From CAYNND01 sp964398775 (GTDB taxonomy: Bacteria; Patescibacteriota; Minisyncoccia; Phycocordibacterales; UBA2100): DNA of 64,000 nucleotides. The number at the start of each line of letters is the position of its first letter. The first letter of the stretch is position 1. The notes beneath the pieces were generated by a model. That model was not told the origin of the DNA. It saw only the letters and a list, made by a program, of their open reading frames with translations, and ran no database searches. Location of the stretch: assembly GCA_964398775.1 (NCBI GenBank), contig CAYNND010000002.1, positions 27,487-91,486 on the forward strand, given 5' to 3'. This document shows, piece by piece, positions 52,861 through 62,023 of this stretch. Made by a program: the position numbers and the translations under genes.

Positions 52861-53313
52861 ATGTCAAAATCACTTATCGCTACTGCCGTTGTTCTCTCAT
52901 TTATCGGTGGACACATCGCTTTTGCTCAAACTGGTGCAACCGCTGACCAAGCAATGGCACCTGTCGCAAAGCCAGCACGCGCAGGACTTAATGGTGCATG
53001 TGTCGCAACCGCAGTTGGTGTTCGTGATGATGCAATCATTGCTGCACACAATGCTCGCATCACAGCTCTCACCGGAGCACTTGCGACACGCAAGACTGAA
53101 GTTCAGGCTGCATGGAATATGACTGACGCAAAGGCACGACGTCAGGCACGCGAAGCTGCATGGAAGAAGTTCCGTGGTGTAGCTGAAACTACACGCCGCC
53201 AGTTCCGCGTCTCAACTGACACTGCATACCTCACTTTCAACAGTGCAGTAAAGGCATGCGGTGTTCAGGGATACACAGAGCAAGCATCACAGGACACATC
53301 TGTAGCTCAGTAA
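52861..53313 (+). CDS. Secreted helical protein, unknown
   Basis: A 150-residue protein with a signal peptide (cleavage near AFAQT). The mature part is Ala/Arg-rich and predicted helical (ARITALTGALATRKTEVQAAW, KARRQAREAAWKKF), with two Cys (NGACVA and VKACGV) that could close a disulfide. No family recognised. It has a strong downstream terminator. Confidence 0.75.
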   Translation: MSKSLIATAVVLSFIGGHIAFAQTGATADQAMAPVAKPARAGLNGACVATAVGVRDDAIIAAHNARITALTGALATRKTEVQAAWNMTDAKARRQAREAAWKKFRGVAETTRRQFRVSTDTAYLTFNSAVKACGVQGYTEQASQDTSVAQ

Positions 53314-53330
53314 TTAGTTTCAATTCACTC

Positions 53331-53358
53331 AAAAGCGCATGCTCGGCATGCGCTTTTT
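53331..53358 (+). terminator. Intrinsic terminator of the 52861-53313 gene
   Basis: Stem AAAAGCGCATGC/GCATGCGCTTTT with a 3-nt loop and a six-T run, 18 nt after the stop. Confidence 0.85.
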
Positions 53359-53407
53359 TGTGTATAAACTTGCAACCGAACTCTAAAAGCTTGATAGACT
53401 ATGCGGT

Positions 53408-54589
53408 ATGACACACCGACACGCTAGCCTCTTTGGATCACGCATGCGTGGAAGACTCTACGAGCTTAATTTCCTCTTGAACATCAGTATAGCGCTCATT
53501 CTGTTTTACCTCGGCACATATGCCGTCTCAATTGGGATTGGCGAAACATCGTTTGGATACCTCATGGCAATTGCTGCGCTACTCTCTGTCCCCGCATATG
53601 CTTCAGTTCATGCAGTTACTGAAGTATGGGGTGTAAGAAAAGCACTACTATTTGCAGTAACGTTAAACACTGTCAGCCTATTTCTAATTGCCTACGCAAA
53701 CTCGTTTGTAACTCTGCTCATCCCTGTTGCAGGGACATTTATCGCAGCTGCATATATCGTATGCTTTCTTGATGCCTACGTGTCTGAAAACACTTCACAT
53801 GGACACAATACTGGTTCTGTACGAGGGATATTTCTTGCAGCATCAAACGTTGCGTACATTGCCGCTCCGGCTGCCGCAGGTCTTTTTGCTGCAACGATGG
53901 GATATTCTTCACTTTTTTTTATTGCGGGTGTTTGCATGTTTCCATTCTTGTACATAGTGCACCGCTTCCTACCAGATATTCGAGAATTGAAGGAGGCAAA
54001 ACGTCACAACACTCACCATGCGATTCGCAAAATACTACGTACCGCACAGCTCCGTGAAGTATTTATCGCACAGGCACTCTATCGTACGTTCGCTATCATT
54101 TCGGCTGCGTATATCGGCCTTTACTTAACCGGCTCAGTTGGAATGACTGTTGCGGTCATGAGTATTGTCTTAACGTGTATGGAAATACCGTACGTACTTG
54201 TGCAGGTACCTCTTGGAAAGCTTATTGACGGTACTTGGCACGAACAGACTGTTGCAATGTTTGGCTTCTTTATACTTGCACTCACCACAACTATGATCCC
54301 TCTTGCAGTCGGCGTTACAAGCATAGTGTTCTGGGCACTACTGCTCTTTGTACAACGCATTGGTGGTGCAATGGTAGAGCTCTGCCTTGAATCTTTCTTC
54401 TTTAAACACGTCCAAGTAGTAGAACAAGAAGAGGTTGCTGCCTTTCGCTCGATTTACCAAATCACCGCCGTTCTCGGCCCTGCAATCGCAGCATCACTAC
54501 TCTTCTTGGGTAGTTACACTGCTGTCTTTATGTGTCTTTCTGTCCTTATGGTGTACGGCATATACACTAGTTTCCAGCTTGAGTCATAG
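53408..54589 (+). CDS. Major facilitator superfamily transporter
   Basis: A 393-residue membrane protein with about twelve hydrophobic helices, MFS-like by length and spacing (GYLMAIAALLSVPAY, LLFAVTLNTVSLFLI, GIFLAASNVAYIAAPAAAGLFA, IAASLLFLGSYTAVFMCL). A basic cytoplasmic loop (DIRELKEAKRHNTHHAIRKI) sits between helices 6 and 7. Substrate unknown. A TAGACT hexamer (53395-53400) lies 7 nt before ATG. The last codons overlap the convergent mutY-like gene by 6 nt. Confidence 0.82.
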   Translation: MTHRHASLFGSRMRGRLYELNFLLNISIALILFYLGTYAVSIGIGETSFGYLMAIAALLSVPAYASVHAVTEVWGVRKALLFAVTLNTVSLFLIAYANSFVTLLIPVAGTFIAAAYIVCFLDAYVSENTSHGHNTGSVRGIFLAASNVAYIAAPAAAGLFAATMGYSSLFFIAGVCMFPFLYIVHRFLPDIRELKEAKRHNTHHAIRKILRTAQLREVFIAQALYRTFAIISAAYIGLYLTGSVGMTVAVMSIVLTCMEIPYVLVQVPLGKLIDGTWHEQTVAMFGFFILALTTTMIPLAVGVTSIVFWALLLFVQRIGGAMVELCLESFFFKHVQVVEQEEVAAFRSIYQITAVLGPAIAASLLFLGSYTAVFMCLSVLMVYGIYTSFQLES

Positions 54590-55474
54590 CAGCGAATATT
54601 CATCTCCTTTTTTAAGTATTAGTCCTTCGCCTGACAAGTCACTGAGTGCTTGATGCACTTGAGCATGGCGCTCTAGTTGATGCTTTTTAAGTAATGCTCC
54701 CTCTGTCAGGCTCGCACGAGACAGGAGGCGGATAATCGAGCCACGCACCTCGCGCAGCGACCCTTTAAACGTACTTTGTTTTGCATATGTGGTACTTCTT
54801 TTCGTTGCGTTTCCATGAGTGCGTTTAAGGTATGACCCATAATCCATCAAGGCTGCATACCATATGCGCGGCTCATGCACATACTTCATGCATTGCTCGA
54901 GTATGCGCAACAGTGCCATATCTGAAACAGTACGCTTCCGGGGAAAAAAATGATGTATGAGCACGGCTCGAATATTTGTTTCTAGAAATATCTCAGGAGC
55001 ATTATACGCAAACGCACGTATCGCTCCTGCAGTATACGGACCAACTCCAGGTAGCTCGAGTAGTGCCTCACGAGTTTCTGGAAACTTTCCGTGCGACACA
55101 ACATACTGAGCAGCTTGATGAAGAAAGCGCGCGCGACGATTATACCCAAGCCCCTGCCACATAATGAGGACATCTCTCTGACTTGCGCTTGCAAGCTCAT
55201 ACTCTGTAGGATATCGCTCGAGAAACGCAAGAAACTTTGGAACAACTCGCTCTACTTGCGTTTGCTGGAGCATCAACTCAGAAACAAGTACAGCGTACGG
55301 AGTAACATTGGTGCGCCACGGCAACAGATGACGGCCGTGGCCTCTATGGTAGGCATGCACTAGTTGAACAAACGATTTTATTTCTGAGGTACTGTTTCGA
55401 GCTGCTCTTTTTCCCCGAACGCTGATTTTTCTCGTTCTAGTTTTTCGAGCGGCGTTCTGTCTTTTTCGTTCCAT
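54584..55474 (-). CDS. mutY: MutY-like adenine DNA glycosylase without Fe-S cluster motif
   Basis: A 296-residue HhH-GPD protein. LLPWR, SELMLQQTQV (65-74, catalytic Glu66), WQGLGYNRRAR (106-116) and LPGVGPYTAG (141-150) match MutY, which removes A opposite 8-oxoG. The catalytic Asp of ILDGNV is Glu165 here (FLETNI), and no C-terminal Cys cluster is present. The N-terminal ~30 basic residues overlap the upstream gene by 97 nt, so the true start may lie further in. The short C-terminal domain resembles a winged helix, not the usual Nudix-like 8-oxoG recognition domain. Confidence 0.82.
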   Translation of the reverse strand: MERKRQNAARKTRTRKISVRGKRAARNSTSEIKSFVQLVHAYHRGHGRHLLPWRTNVTPYAVLVSELMLQQTQVERVVPKFLAFLERYPTEYELASASQRDVLIMWQGLGYNRRARFLHQAAQYVVSHGKFPETREALLELPGVGPYTAGAIRAFAYNAPEIFLETNIRAVLIHHFFPRKRTVSDMALLRILEQCMKYVHEPRIWYAALMDYGSYLKRTHGNATKRSTTYAKQSTFKGSLREVRGSIIRLLSRASLTEGALLKKHQLERHAQVHQALSDLSGEGLILKKGDEYSLL

Positions 55475-56190
55475 ACTTTTTCAAGTCGTTCTTTAATATA
55501 TTTGTACCATACACCGTATCCATCTGCACTCAAGTGCAGCAAGTCTTCTGCGTAGTATCGAGGTGCGTCAGTGTTAAACACAAGCGGATACTCAAGTAAG
55601 TTTATATACTCAACACCGAGTCCCTTAGCGGTATCAACAAAGAACGGCCGTGTCTCTGTAGTGCGTTTTGTAAAATACAGATTGAGGGGAAACACGAAAA
55701 ACGGAGCAGCACCAATATCCCCCGAGGTCAGAGCTATGACCTTGTCTGACTTGAGGCGTGCTGCGCCATAGACTGCTTGTATCGCAACCTTTAAATCACC
55801 GTCTGGGGTGCGCTGGATGATGTCGTTTGCGCCTCCCAGAATAAGAATATAGTCATAGCGCTGATTAGTACTCTGGGTGATTTGCGCCTCAATATCTTTC
55901 ATTCGTGCCCCGCTTTGTGCCCTGTTCTCAACGGCAGCGTCAAGCATAAAAGCGAGACGTTCAGGAATGGTCTGGATACCATATGCACCGACTCCAACAG
56001 CCAAACTATCCCCCACAACCAAGACTCGCGTAGCAAACGTGCCCTCTCGAGAAAATGCTGGTGAATTTTCAACCAGTTTTTTTCCGATTCGCACATTATT
56101 GAAGAGTACAAGCGCGGCGAAAGCCACGTATACAATGAATGGAATAACTATAAATAAAATTCCGAAAATACTATAACTCATAGATGACAT
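55378..56190 (-). CDS. Membrane-anchored SGNH/GDSL-type hydrolase
   Basis: A 270-residue protein. An N-terminal membrane helix (about 7-31) is followed by an SGNH domain: block I VVGDSLAVGVG (Ser nucleophile), block III GGANDII and block V DLLHLSADGYGVWY (Asp/His). The family covers lipases, esterases and carbohydrate acetylesterases; an envelope substrate is likely from the anchor. Start may be ATG 56190 or ATG 56181. It overlaps the upstream HAD gene by 11-20 nt, so it is co-transcribed. Confidence 0.85.
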   Translation of the reverse strand: MSSMSYSIFGILFIVIPFIVYVAFAALVLFNNVRIGKKLVENSPAFSREGTFATRVLVVGDSLAVGVGAYGIQTIPERLAFMLDAAVENRAQSGARMKDIEAQITQSTNQRYDYILILGGANDIIQRTPDGDLKVAIQAVYGAARLKSDKVIALTSGDIGAAPFFVFPLNLYFTKRTTETRPFFVDTAKGLGVEYINLLEYPLVFNTDAPRYYAEDLLHLSADGYGVWYKYIKERLEKVWNEKDRTPLEKLEREKSAFGEKEQLETVPQK

Positions 56191-56878
56191 CTTTACGCTC
56201 TACAACGATATCCCATCCCCGCACTTTCGCAACTTGGTACAGCTTACTATTGGGGTTAAAACAGATGGGACGCTCGACAATATCAAGGAATGAAATATCA
56301 CTTTCTGTGTCCCCGACGCCGATTGAGTCATCCTGAGATAGTGATTCTCGTTCTACGGCGCGCTTCAGTATCGCAGCTTTGTTAAGAATAAGTGACTTCT
56401 CTTCTATCTCACCGGTAAACCTGTCTTGTGGACCGATTGAATAAAACATCCCATATACTTTATCGAAGCCAAGTGCTGGGCAGAACAAATCCAGTATTGC
56501 CTTTGGCGAGTGCGAAATGGCAAGCAAGAAGTACCCATCATCTTTAAGTTGTGCGAGGAGGTCACGAGTATAGCGATATGTCCGCTTCTGATTTGAAGCT
56601 ACAGTCTTTCTCGCAACATCCATAAAATCACCATAGTGCACACCTTTTATGTGCAGCATGAATGCATCGACAACTTTTGAGATGTACGTCGAGTAATCCC
56701 CCTCTCTATCCAGCCACCGCTTATGTGCATCCTCAAAGAGCTGTTGTGCTTCAGGAGGGAATATCTTCGCCTGTATGAGATCTTCCACAACCTCTATCAG
56801 CAGCGATGAGCGAAAGATTGTCCCATCGACATCAAAAACAGCATACGGCCGCTTATGTGTCTCTACAGTACGAGTCAT
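56171..56878 (-). CDS. HAD-family phosphatase (SerB-like class IB)
   Basis: A 235-residue protein: motif I FDVDGTIF (DxDGT), motif II LAISHSP, motif III Lys in the AAILKRA region, and motif IV GVGDTESDISFLD. A helical cap of about 85 residues follows motif I, the class IB layout seen in phosphoserine phosphatase-like enzymes. Substrate unknown. A TATACT hexamer (56885-56890) lies 6 nt before ATG 56878. First gene of the HAD-SGNH-mutY run. Confidence 0.87.
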   Translation of the reverse strand: MTRTVETHKRPYAVFDVDGTIFRSSLLIEVVEDLIQAKIFPPEAQQLFEDAHKRWLDREGDYSTYISKVVDAFMLHIKGVHYGDFMDVARKTVASNQKRTYRYTRDLLAQLKDDGYFLLAISHSPKAILDLFCPALGFDKVYGMFYSIGPQDRFTGEIEEKSLILNKAAILKRAVERESLSQDDSIGVGDTESDISFLDIVERPICFNPNSKLYQVAKVRGWDIVVERKDVIYEL

Positions 56879-56912
56879 GGTGAAAGTATACGATGACTTC
56901 CAGTATCAGCAA

Positions 56913-57587
56913 CTATGCCGCCTTTGGCCATGTGTGAGCAGCTTTTGGATACAGTACTGTCAGCGGGTGCTCAGTGCAGTCATGTCTCCGTGCTGGGCAT
57001 ATGTACCGACCATAGAGCACCATGCCGTTGTTCACATACTTCCAGTCCTTCTTGGGGACCATTGCGCACAGTTCGCGCTCAATGATGTCTGCGTTTGTTG
57101 ATGTGCATATATCAAATTTTCGTACAAAGCGCTTCACATGTGTGTCAACTGGTATGCCGTCCCAAATATTGTAGAGCTCTCCGAGTACTACATTTGCCGT
57201 CTTACTTCCAACACCAGGAAGTTGCACGAGAAGTTTTTTATCTTGTGGAATGACTCCGGTATACTCATCTCGAATGATGCGCGCACTTAGTACGATGTAC
57301 TTTGCTTTACTATTGAAATAGCTCACCGAGCGAATATCCTGCGCAAACTGCTCAGGTGTAACCGAGGCAAAATCATCAACTGTCGTATACTTCTTCCACA
57401 GAGTTTTTGTGAGACGATTGACCCCCGCATCTGTAAACTGCGCAGACATGATGACGCATGCGAGAAACTGCATTGGTGTGGTGTACTCCATTTCACTGTA
57501 CACTTCTGGATAGAGTTTCTTGAGTGCCGCAACAACACTCAGAGTACGCACCAGTTTACTGTCTGTCGGGTGAAACTTTCGCTGCAT
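56913..57587 (-). CDS. nth: Endonuclease III-like DNA glycosylase with degenerate Fe-S motif
   Basis: A 224-residue HhH-GPD glycosylase/AP lyase for oxidised pyrimidines. LPGVGSKTANVVLGEL carries catalytic Lys129, and VDTHVKRF carries Asp148. The C-terminal cluster, normally C-x6-C-x2-C-x5-C, keeps only Cys197 and Cys204 (CPARRHDC), with His207 at the third position, so a normal [4Fe-4S] cluster is unlikely. A TAGTAT hexamer (57596-57601) lies 8 nt before ATG. Confidence 0.9.
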   Translation of the reverse strand: MQRKFHPTDSKLVRTLSVVAALKKLYPEVYSEMEYTTPMQFLACVIMSAQFTDAGVNRLTKTLWKKYTTVDDFASVTPEQFAQDIRSVSYFNSKAKYIVLSARIIRDEYTGVIPQDKKLLVQLPGVGSKTANVVLGELYNIWDGIPVDTHVKRFVRKFDICTSTNADIIERELCAMVPKKDWKYVNNGMVLYGRYICPARRHDCTEHPLTVLYPKAAHTWPKAA

Positions 57588-57628
57588 TCACCGTAATACT
57601 ACGGCAAAAGTCCTGTACAGCAAGAAAA

Positions 57629-58780
57629 TCACTTTTGCGAACCATCAGGCTTTTTTGGTGTTAAATCAATGATCGTACCCGCAGGTGGAATGTTAACAAC
57701 GATTTGAAATGGAGGCTTTTGTCCACGGCGCAGCGGTGGCCTAAATGTATACGACTTGCCTGCCATAGCTTTTTGCAACGCCGCGACTTCAGTTCCTGCA
57801 ACTGCACTATCATATATTTCTTTCCTTTGCTGTGGCGAGAGACCATCAATAATGACAAGAAGAAGGCGTTTTAGATGATCTACTGAGGCAAATTGTACTT
57901 GTTGAATCCCTGGAATTTTAGGCAGCGTTCGTTCAACGATACTCCACAGCAGTGCCTTTTCTGCCTGTTCTTCGCTCCCTTGACCTCCTCGACGAAAATG
58001 CACTGAATACTGACTCAATGAATCACGGGGCATCTCGGGGTGTTGCCATGACTGTCGAGTAGGGATACCGAAATCTGAAGCAAGCTGAGCGAGAGATGTA
58101 TGATCTGCGCCGTATGCAAACATCACCTTCAAATTTTTCTGAGTTGCTAGGTGCTGCCCTCGCCTTCCAAAAACAATTGCGTCGGGGAGCTTTGCTACTA
58201 CACTTCTCTCTCGTGCCTGATCTGCTGCCACATAGGTAATGGTTCTTTCCCGCAGCAGCTTTTTTGCATCATCAAAAGATAGTTTTTTATTAACAGCTTC
58301 AAGTGCTGCGCGGGTGTACGCATAATACTTTGGCACAAAAGTTTTTATTTCATGACTTGCGCTGATGCGCGTATTGTAGCCTGGCACAGAAGTTCTTATT
58401 TCATGACTCACACGACTAATGTCTGAGAAAACTACAACTGGGACTTTTTTTCCCTCAGACACAAGTTTTTGCAATCCTTTTACGACACCCATGATGAAAG
58501 GGTTCTTGAAAATATCTTGGTACCTTTTATCGTTGAGCGGAATCTTGTTATGCATAAAATTTTCAATCTGCCGCGCAAGTCGTCTTGAGTGACCTCCACA
58601 CTCAAGCACAAGAATGTCCGGCTTTTGTTGTTCAACTTCATCCGCGACAGTTGCACCATCTGCCTCAGTCAAGTGAGTTAACCCGAAGTTGATACCCTCG
58701 GCGCGCTCAACAACATAACCTCTCCGTCTCATTTCTGAAATAAAATTTGTACCCTCTTTTTTGGTATCAGACTCAGCCAT
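57629..58780 (-). CDS. Hypothetical protein with a 17-residue tandem duplication
   Basis: A 383-residue soluble protein. VLECGGHSRRLARQI and VPVVVFSDISR suggest an alpha/beta fold in the N-terminal half. SHEIRTSVPGYN and SHEIKTFVPKYY are adjacent copies produced by a 51-bp tandem duplication. The C-terminus FQIVVNIPPAGTIIDL is followed by a Lys-rich tail. No family recognised. It begins 6 nt after the D-2-hydroxyacid dehydrogenase gene and is probably co-transcribed with it. Confidence 0.7.
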   Translation of the reverse strand: MAESDTKKEGTNFISEMRRRGYVVERAEGINFGLTHLTEADGATVADEVEQQKPDILVLECGGHSRRLARQIENFMHNKIPLNDKRYQDIFKNPFIMGVVKGLQKLVSEGKKVPVVVFSDISRVSHEIRTSVPGYNTRISASHEIKTFVPKYYAYTRAALEAVNKKLSFDDAKKLLRERTITYVAADQARERSVVAKLPDAIVFGRRGQHLATQKNLKVMFAYGADHTSLAQLASDFGIPTRQSWQHPEMPRDSLSQYSVHFRRGGQGSEEQAEKALLWSIVERTLPKIPGIQQVQFASVDHLKRLLLVIIDGLSPQQRKEIYDSAVAGTEVAALQKAMAGKSYTFRPPLRRGQKPPFQIVVNIPPAGTIIDLTPKKPDGSQK

Positions 58781-58786
58781 ACTTAA

Positions 58787-59752
58787 TTACAAAACAGGAT
58801 TGAGTGGTGCCTTACCTGAAAGAACTGCGATAATATTTTTTGCTGCAACTTCTGCCATCGCATTTCGCGCAACCTCAGAAGCAGAGGCGATGTGCGGCGT
58901 CAAAACAACATTTGGTAACTGAGACAGACCTTCCTCAAGTGCTGGCTCCCGCTCAAATACATCGAGTGCTGCTCCACGTATCATGCCATTTTTTAAGGCT
59001 TCAACGAGCGCTTTTTCATCAATGATAGGCCCGCGCGCCGTATTGATGAGGTACGCAGTTTTTTTCATGAGCTGTAAATGCTCTTTGTTTATCATGTGTT
59101 GTGTTGCGGGAAGGAGTGGCACATGGACCGATATAACATCGGCATCGCGAAAAACACCATCTGGAGATGAACAGAATTTTGCACCAGTCTCTTGTTCAAG
59201 CAAGGAATTCTCTTTTATATCGTAGTAGCACACACTCATACCAAAACCTTTATGGGCAATCTCAGCAACACGTGCTCCGATACGGCCTGCCCCAAGGAGA
59301 CCAAGTTTTTTACCTTTAAGTTCAGTTCCAAGGAAGAGCATTGGACCCCATCCAGTGTATTTCCCTGCGCGTGTGTAACTGTCACTTTCGACAATTCTTC
59401 TCGTAATAGCTAGTATGAGACCGATGGTGTGCTCTGCAACCGAATCGGTAAGCACGTCAGGAGTGTTGGTAATAGTAACGTGCCGCTCGCGGGCAAGATC
59501 AAGAGCAATATTGTTGTATCCAACTGCGTAGTTTGCAAAAATCTGTATCTTGGGTACAGCATCAAACACCGCACGGTCGATTGTATCGTTCAACAAACAC
59601 AGCACTGCATCTGGTGCATGCTTCGCCAATTCTGAGACTAGCTCATCATGCGTTAAGACATCTTGTTTGGAAGATGTTACCACTTGATACCCCGCATCTC
59701 TCAAGAGATGCGTTGCAACCTCCGGAACTTCACGCGTGATGTATACCTTCAT
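58787..59752 (-). CDS. D-2-hydroxyacid dehydrogenase (NAD-dependent)
   Basis: A 321-residue enzyme interconverting a D-2-hydroxyacid and the 2-oxoacid. The NAD fold is GLLGAGRIGARVAEIA, followed by YYDI. Catalytic Arg lies in NTARGPIIDE, Glu in AALDVFEREP and His in TPHIASAS. Similarity is highest to glyoxylate/hydroxypyruvate or D-lactate type enzymes; the true substrate cannot be chosen. ATG 59752 (MKVYITREVP) is 1 nt after the aldolase stop. Confidence 0.9.
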   Translation of the reverse strand: MKVYITREVPEVATHLLRDAGYQVVTSSKQDVLTHDELVSELAKHAPDAVLCLLNDTIDRAVFDAVPKIQIFANYAVGYNNIALDLARERHVTITNTPDVLTDSVAEHTIGLILAITRRIVESDSYTRAGKYTGWGPMLFLGTELKGKKLGLLGAGRIGARVAEIAHKGFGMSVCYYDIKENSLLEQETGAKFCSSPDGVFRDADVISVHVPLLPATQHMINKEHLQLMKKTAYLINTARGPIIDEKALVEALKNGMIRGAALDVFEREPALEEGLSQLPNVVLTPHIASASEVARNAMAEVAAKNIIAVLSGKAPLNPVL

Positions 59753-59753
59753 A

Positions 59754-60602
59754 CTACATTCGTGCAAAAAGCTTCATTCGTGCTCGTACCACTTCTTTCA
59801 TCGCATCCTTACCCTTGCCGAGATATTTTGCAGGAGCAACTTCAGACGGGTCAGCAGTAAGTGCAGCCTCTATTCCCTTGCGATATGCCATGCGTATCTC
59901 GGTGTTGATGTGAATGACATCAATCCCCGACTGAACAGCCTGTGTAAAATCGTCATCAGGAATTCCTGAACCACCGTGAAGCACAAGGGAAACATCACAC
60001 GCAGCGACGACCGCTTTTAAGAGTGGAATATCGATGTGTGGATTTACGCCTCCCGCGATAACACCGTGAATATTTCCAACCGCTGGAGCAAAAAGGTCAA
60101 TCCCCGTCTCTCGTACAAAACGTGCTGCCACTTCTGGATTTGTTTTCTCGAGACCAACAGGTGCTGCATCTATTATTTTCGAACCTTCACCGATAAAACC
60201 AAGCTCAGCCTCCACAAGCACATCTCTGCCTGAATTGCGTGCGAGTGCGACAGCGTCTCGAGTGATTTTTATGTTTTCCTCAAGAGGCAATTTTGCAGCA
60301 TCTATAATAACAGCATCGAAACCAGCATCGATAGACTCCTGAATTCCTACCAAGTCATGAGTGTGGTCAGCGTTGAGATACACAGGTTTACCCTGTCGTT
60401 GGTACTCTTTCACCATAGCTGCTACAAACCTGCGTCCAATAAACTTTGCTTCACCTTCAGAAACTCCGATAATAACTGGTAGCGCAAGCTCAGTTGCCAC
60501 TTCTACAACACCGTGCAGCTGCGTAGAATCAGACACGTTAAAATGTGCAACCGCTACACCCTTCTCTTTCGCATCCTTAATAACTTCACGTAATGATTTC
60601 AT
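59754..60602 (-). CDS. fba: Class II fructose-bisphosphate aldolase family protein
   Basis: A 282-residue zinc aldolase. HFNVSD near the N-terminus, LNADHTHD with the catalytic Asp and a zinc His, VLVEAELGFIGEG, GNIHGV and LHGGSGIPDDDF with further His ligands, and INTEIRMAYRKG. It cleaves or makes fructose 1,6-bisphosphate (or tagatose analogue). I chose ATG 60602; an extended -10 (TGG-TACGAT) ends 6 nt before it. It forms a unit with the D-2-hydroxyacid dehydrogenase and faces away from a PfkB kinase. Confidence 0.9.
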   Translation of the reverse strand: MKSLREVIKDAKEKGVAVAHFNVSDSTQLHGVVEVATELALPVIIGVSEGEAKFIGRRFVAAMVKEYQRQGKPVYLNADHTHDLVGIQESIDAGFDAVIIDAAKLPLEENIKITRDAVALARNSGRDVLVEAELGFIGEGSKIIDAAPVGLEKTNPEVAARFVRETGIDLFAPAVGNIHGVIAGGVNPHIDIPLLKAVVAACDVSLVLHGGSGIPDDDFTQAVQSGIDVIHINTEIRMAYRKGIEAALTADPSEVAPAKYLGKGKDAMKEVVRARMKLFARM

Positions 60603-60608
60603 ATACCA

Positions 60609-60617
60609 ATCGTACCA
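60609..60617 (-). promoter_or_regulatory. Extended -10 element of fba
   Basis: TGGTACGAT on the minus strand ends 6 nt before the fba ATG; no clear -35. Same layout as at smc. Confidence 0.45.
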
Positions 60618-60666
60618 CACGGGGATAAGACCATTTGTATGTGTCCACACATGATATCCTTATGAC

Positions 60667-61659
60667 ATGAAGTATGATTTTGTTGGAATTGGCGATATTA
60701 CTACCGATGCTTTTATTAAACTCTCTGACGCACACGTCATAGAAGGTCTCAATCACGCAAGTAAAGAGCTCTGTGTCCGGTTTGGTGAGAAAGTACCTTT
60801 TGATTCAGTCACTGTAGTACGTGCAGTCGGTAATGCAGGTAACGCTGCTGTATCAGCGCATCGACTTGGTGTTCGCTCAGCACTACACACGTATGTAGGA
60901 GATGATAGTAATGGTGCTGACTGTATCGCTACACTCAAAGAAGAAGGACTCTCAACTGAGTACATTGGCATACAGCCGGGAACCCCGACGAACTACCACT
61001 ACGTGCTCCAGTATGGTCCAGAGCGCACCATCTTGGTAAAGCAGGAGAAGTACAACTATGTGCTCCCTGACTTTAAGGAGCCGCCAAAGTGGCTCTACCT
61101 TACTTCTCTCGGTGAACACGCGCTTCCGTTTCATGACGTAGTTGCTGAATATGTCGAGAAACATCCTGAGACAAAGCTTGCGTTTCAACCAGGAACTTTC
61201 CAAATAAAGATGGGGGCAAGTAAGCTCAAGCGACTCTATAAAGCAACCGAAGTCTTTTTCTGCAACAAAGAAGAGGCACAGCAGATTCTTGATACAACAC
61301 AAAACGACATGCGTGAACTCCTTGTTGGGATGCGCATGTTTGGACCAAAGATTCCAGTTATTACTGATGGACCAAATGGTGCGTACGCATTTGATGGTGA
61401 GAAAGCATGGTTTGTACCAATGTACCCAGACCCAAAACCGCCAGTATCGCGCACAGGCGCGGGAGATGCATTTGCTTCAACTGTTACCACCTATCTTGGA
61501 CTCGGATACCCGCTTGGAGAAGCGCTCTTGCGAGGACCGATTAATTCAATGAATGTAGTGCAGCATGTCGGTGCCCAGAAAGGATTGCTGACGCGTGAGA
61601 AACTCGAAGAGTACCTCCGCAACGCTCCAGCAGACTACAAGCTCCAGCAGATAGTGTAA
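60667..61659 (+). CDS. PfkB-family carbohydrate/nucleoside kinase
   Basis: A 330-residue ribokinase-fold enzyme. The substrate-side motif is VRAVGNAGNAAVSAHRLG. PfkB signature 2, SRTGAGDAFASTVTTYL, has the catalytic Asp and anion hole (GAGD). VITDGPNGAY also fits. The usual first-signature GG is GN here. The acceptor sugar cannot be named; adenosine, ribose or a hexose phosphate are possible. It is divergent from fba across a 64-nt gap. Confidence 0.88.
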   Translation: MKYDFVGIGDITTDAFIKLSDAHVIEGLNHASKELCVRFGEKVPFDSVTVVRAVGNAGNAAVSAHRLGVRSALHTYVGDDSNGADCIATLKEEGLSTEYIGIQPGTPTNYHYVLQYGPERTILVKQEKYNYVLPDFKEPPKWLYLTSLGEHALPFHDVVAEYVEKHPETKLAFQPGTFQIKMGASKLKRLYKATEVFFCNKEEAQQILDTTQNDMRELLVGMRMFGPKIPVITDGPNGAYAFDGEKAWFVPMYPDPKPPVSRTGAGDAFASTVTTYLGLGYPLGEALLRGPINSMNVVQHVGAQKGLLTREKLEEYLRNAPADYKLQQIV

Positions 61660-61676
61660 AAATATACATAAAAATT

Positions 61677-61711
61677 GCCTCTGGGCGCGGGGATGCGTCC
61701 AGAGGCTTTTT
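61677..61711 (+). terminator. Intrinsic terminator of the PfkB kinase gene
   Basis: Stem GCCTCTGG/CCAGAGGC with a 14-nt loop and TTTTT, 18 nt after the stop. The A-run before the stem makes it usable for the convergent 61731 gene too. Confidence 0.8.
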
Positions 61712-61730
61712 CATGCGCTTGTCCTATCTG

Positions 61731-61964
61731 TCAGGAATCTTCATCACTTCGAAACAGTTTCGCGGTTGCGAAACCGACGAAGTAAAGACCGACAAGGAGA
61801 AGAAGCGCACGTCCTATCCAACTGCTGACGTGTGCGCGTGCGAGCTGCACGACATACACGTCGACAAGACCAAGAACGAAATACAGGATGAGCGCGACGA
61901 TTGCGATAACCGCGCCAATCACAATATTCCACAATTGGTCGAGCACTTTGTCTCGACTGAACAT
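61731..61964 (-). CDS. Small two-helix membrane protein
   Basis: A 77-residue protein with two hydrophobic helices (VIGAVIAIVALILYFVLGLV and GRALLLLVGLYFVGFA). The Shine-Dalgarno sequence GGGGGTGAT, a near-perfect anti-SD complement, precedes ATG 61964 by 4 nt. GC-rich coding sequence. Last of three tiny membrane-protein genes; function unknown. Confidence 0.7.
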   Translation of the reverse strand: MFSRDKVLDQLWNIVIGAVIAIVALILYFVLGLVDVYVVQLARAHVSSWIGRALLLLVGLYFVGFATAKLFRSDEDS

Positions 61965-62023
61965 TCAAATCACCCCCTTTCTGTTCAGTCGAAGAACCCT
62001 AGCAAAATTAAGAATTATGTAAA

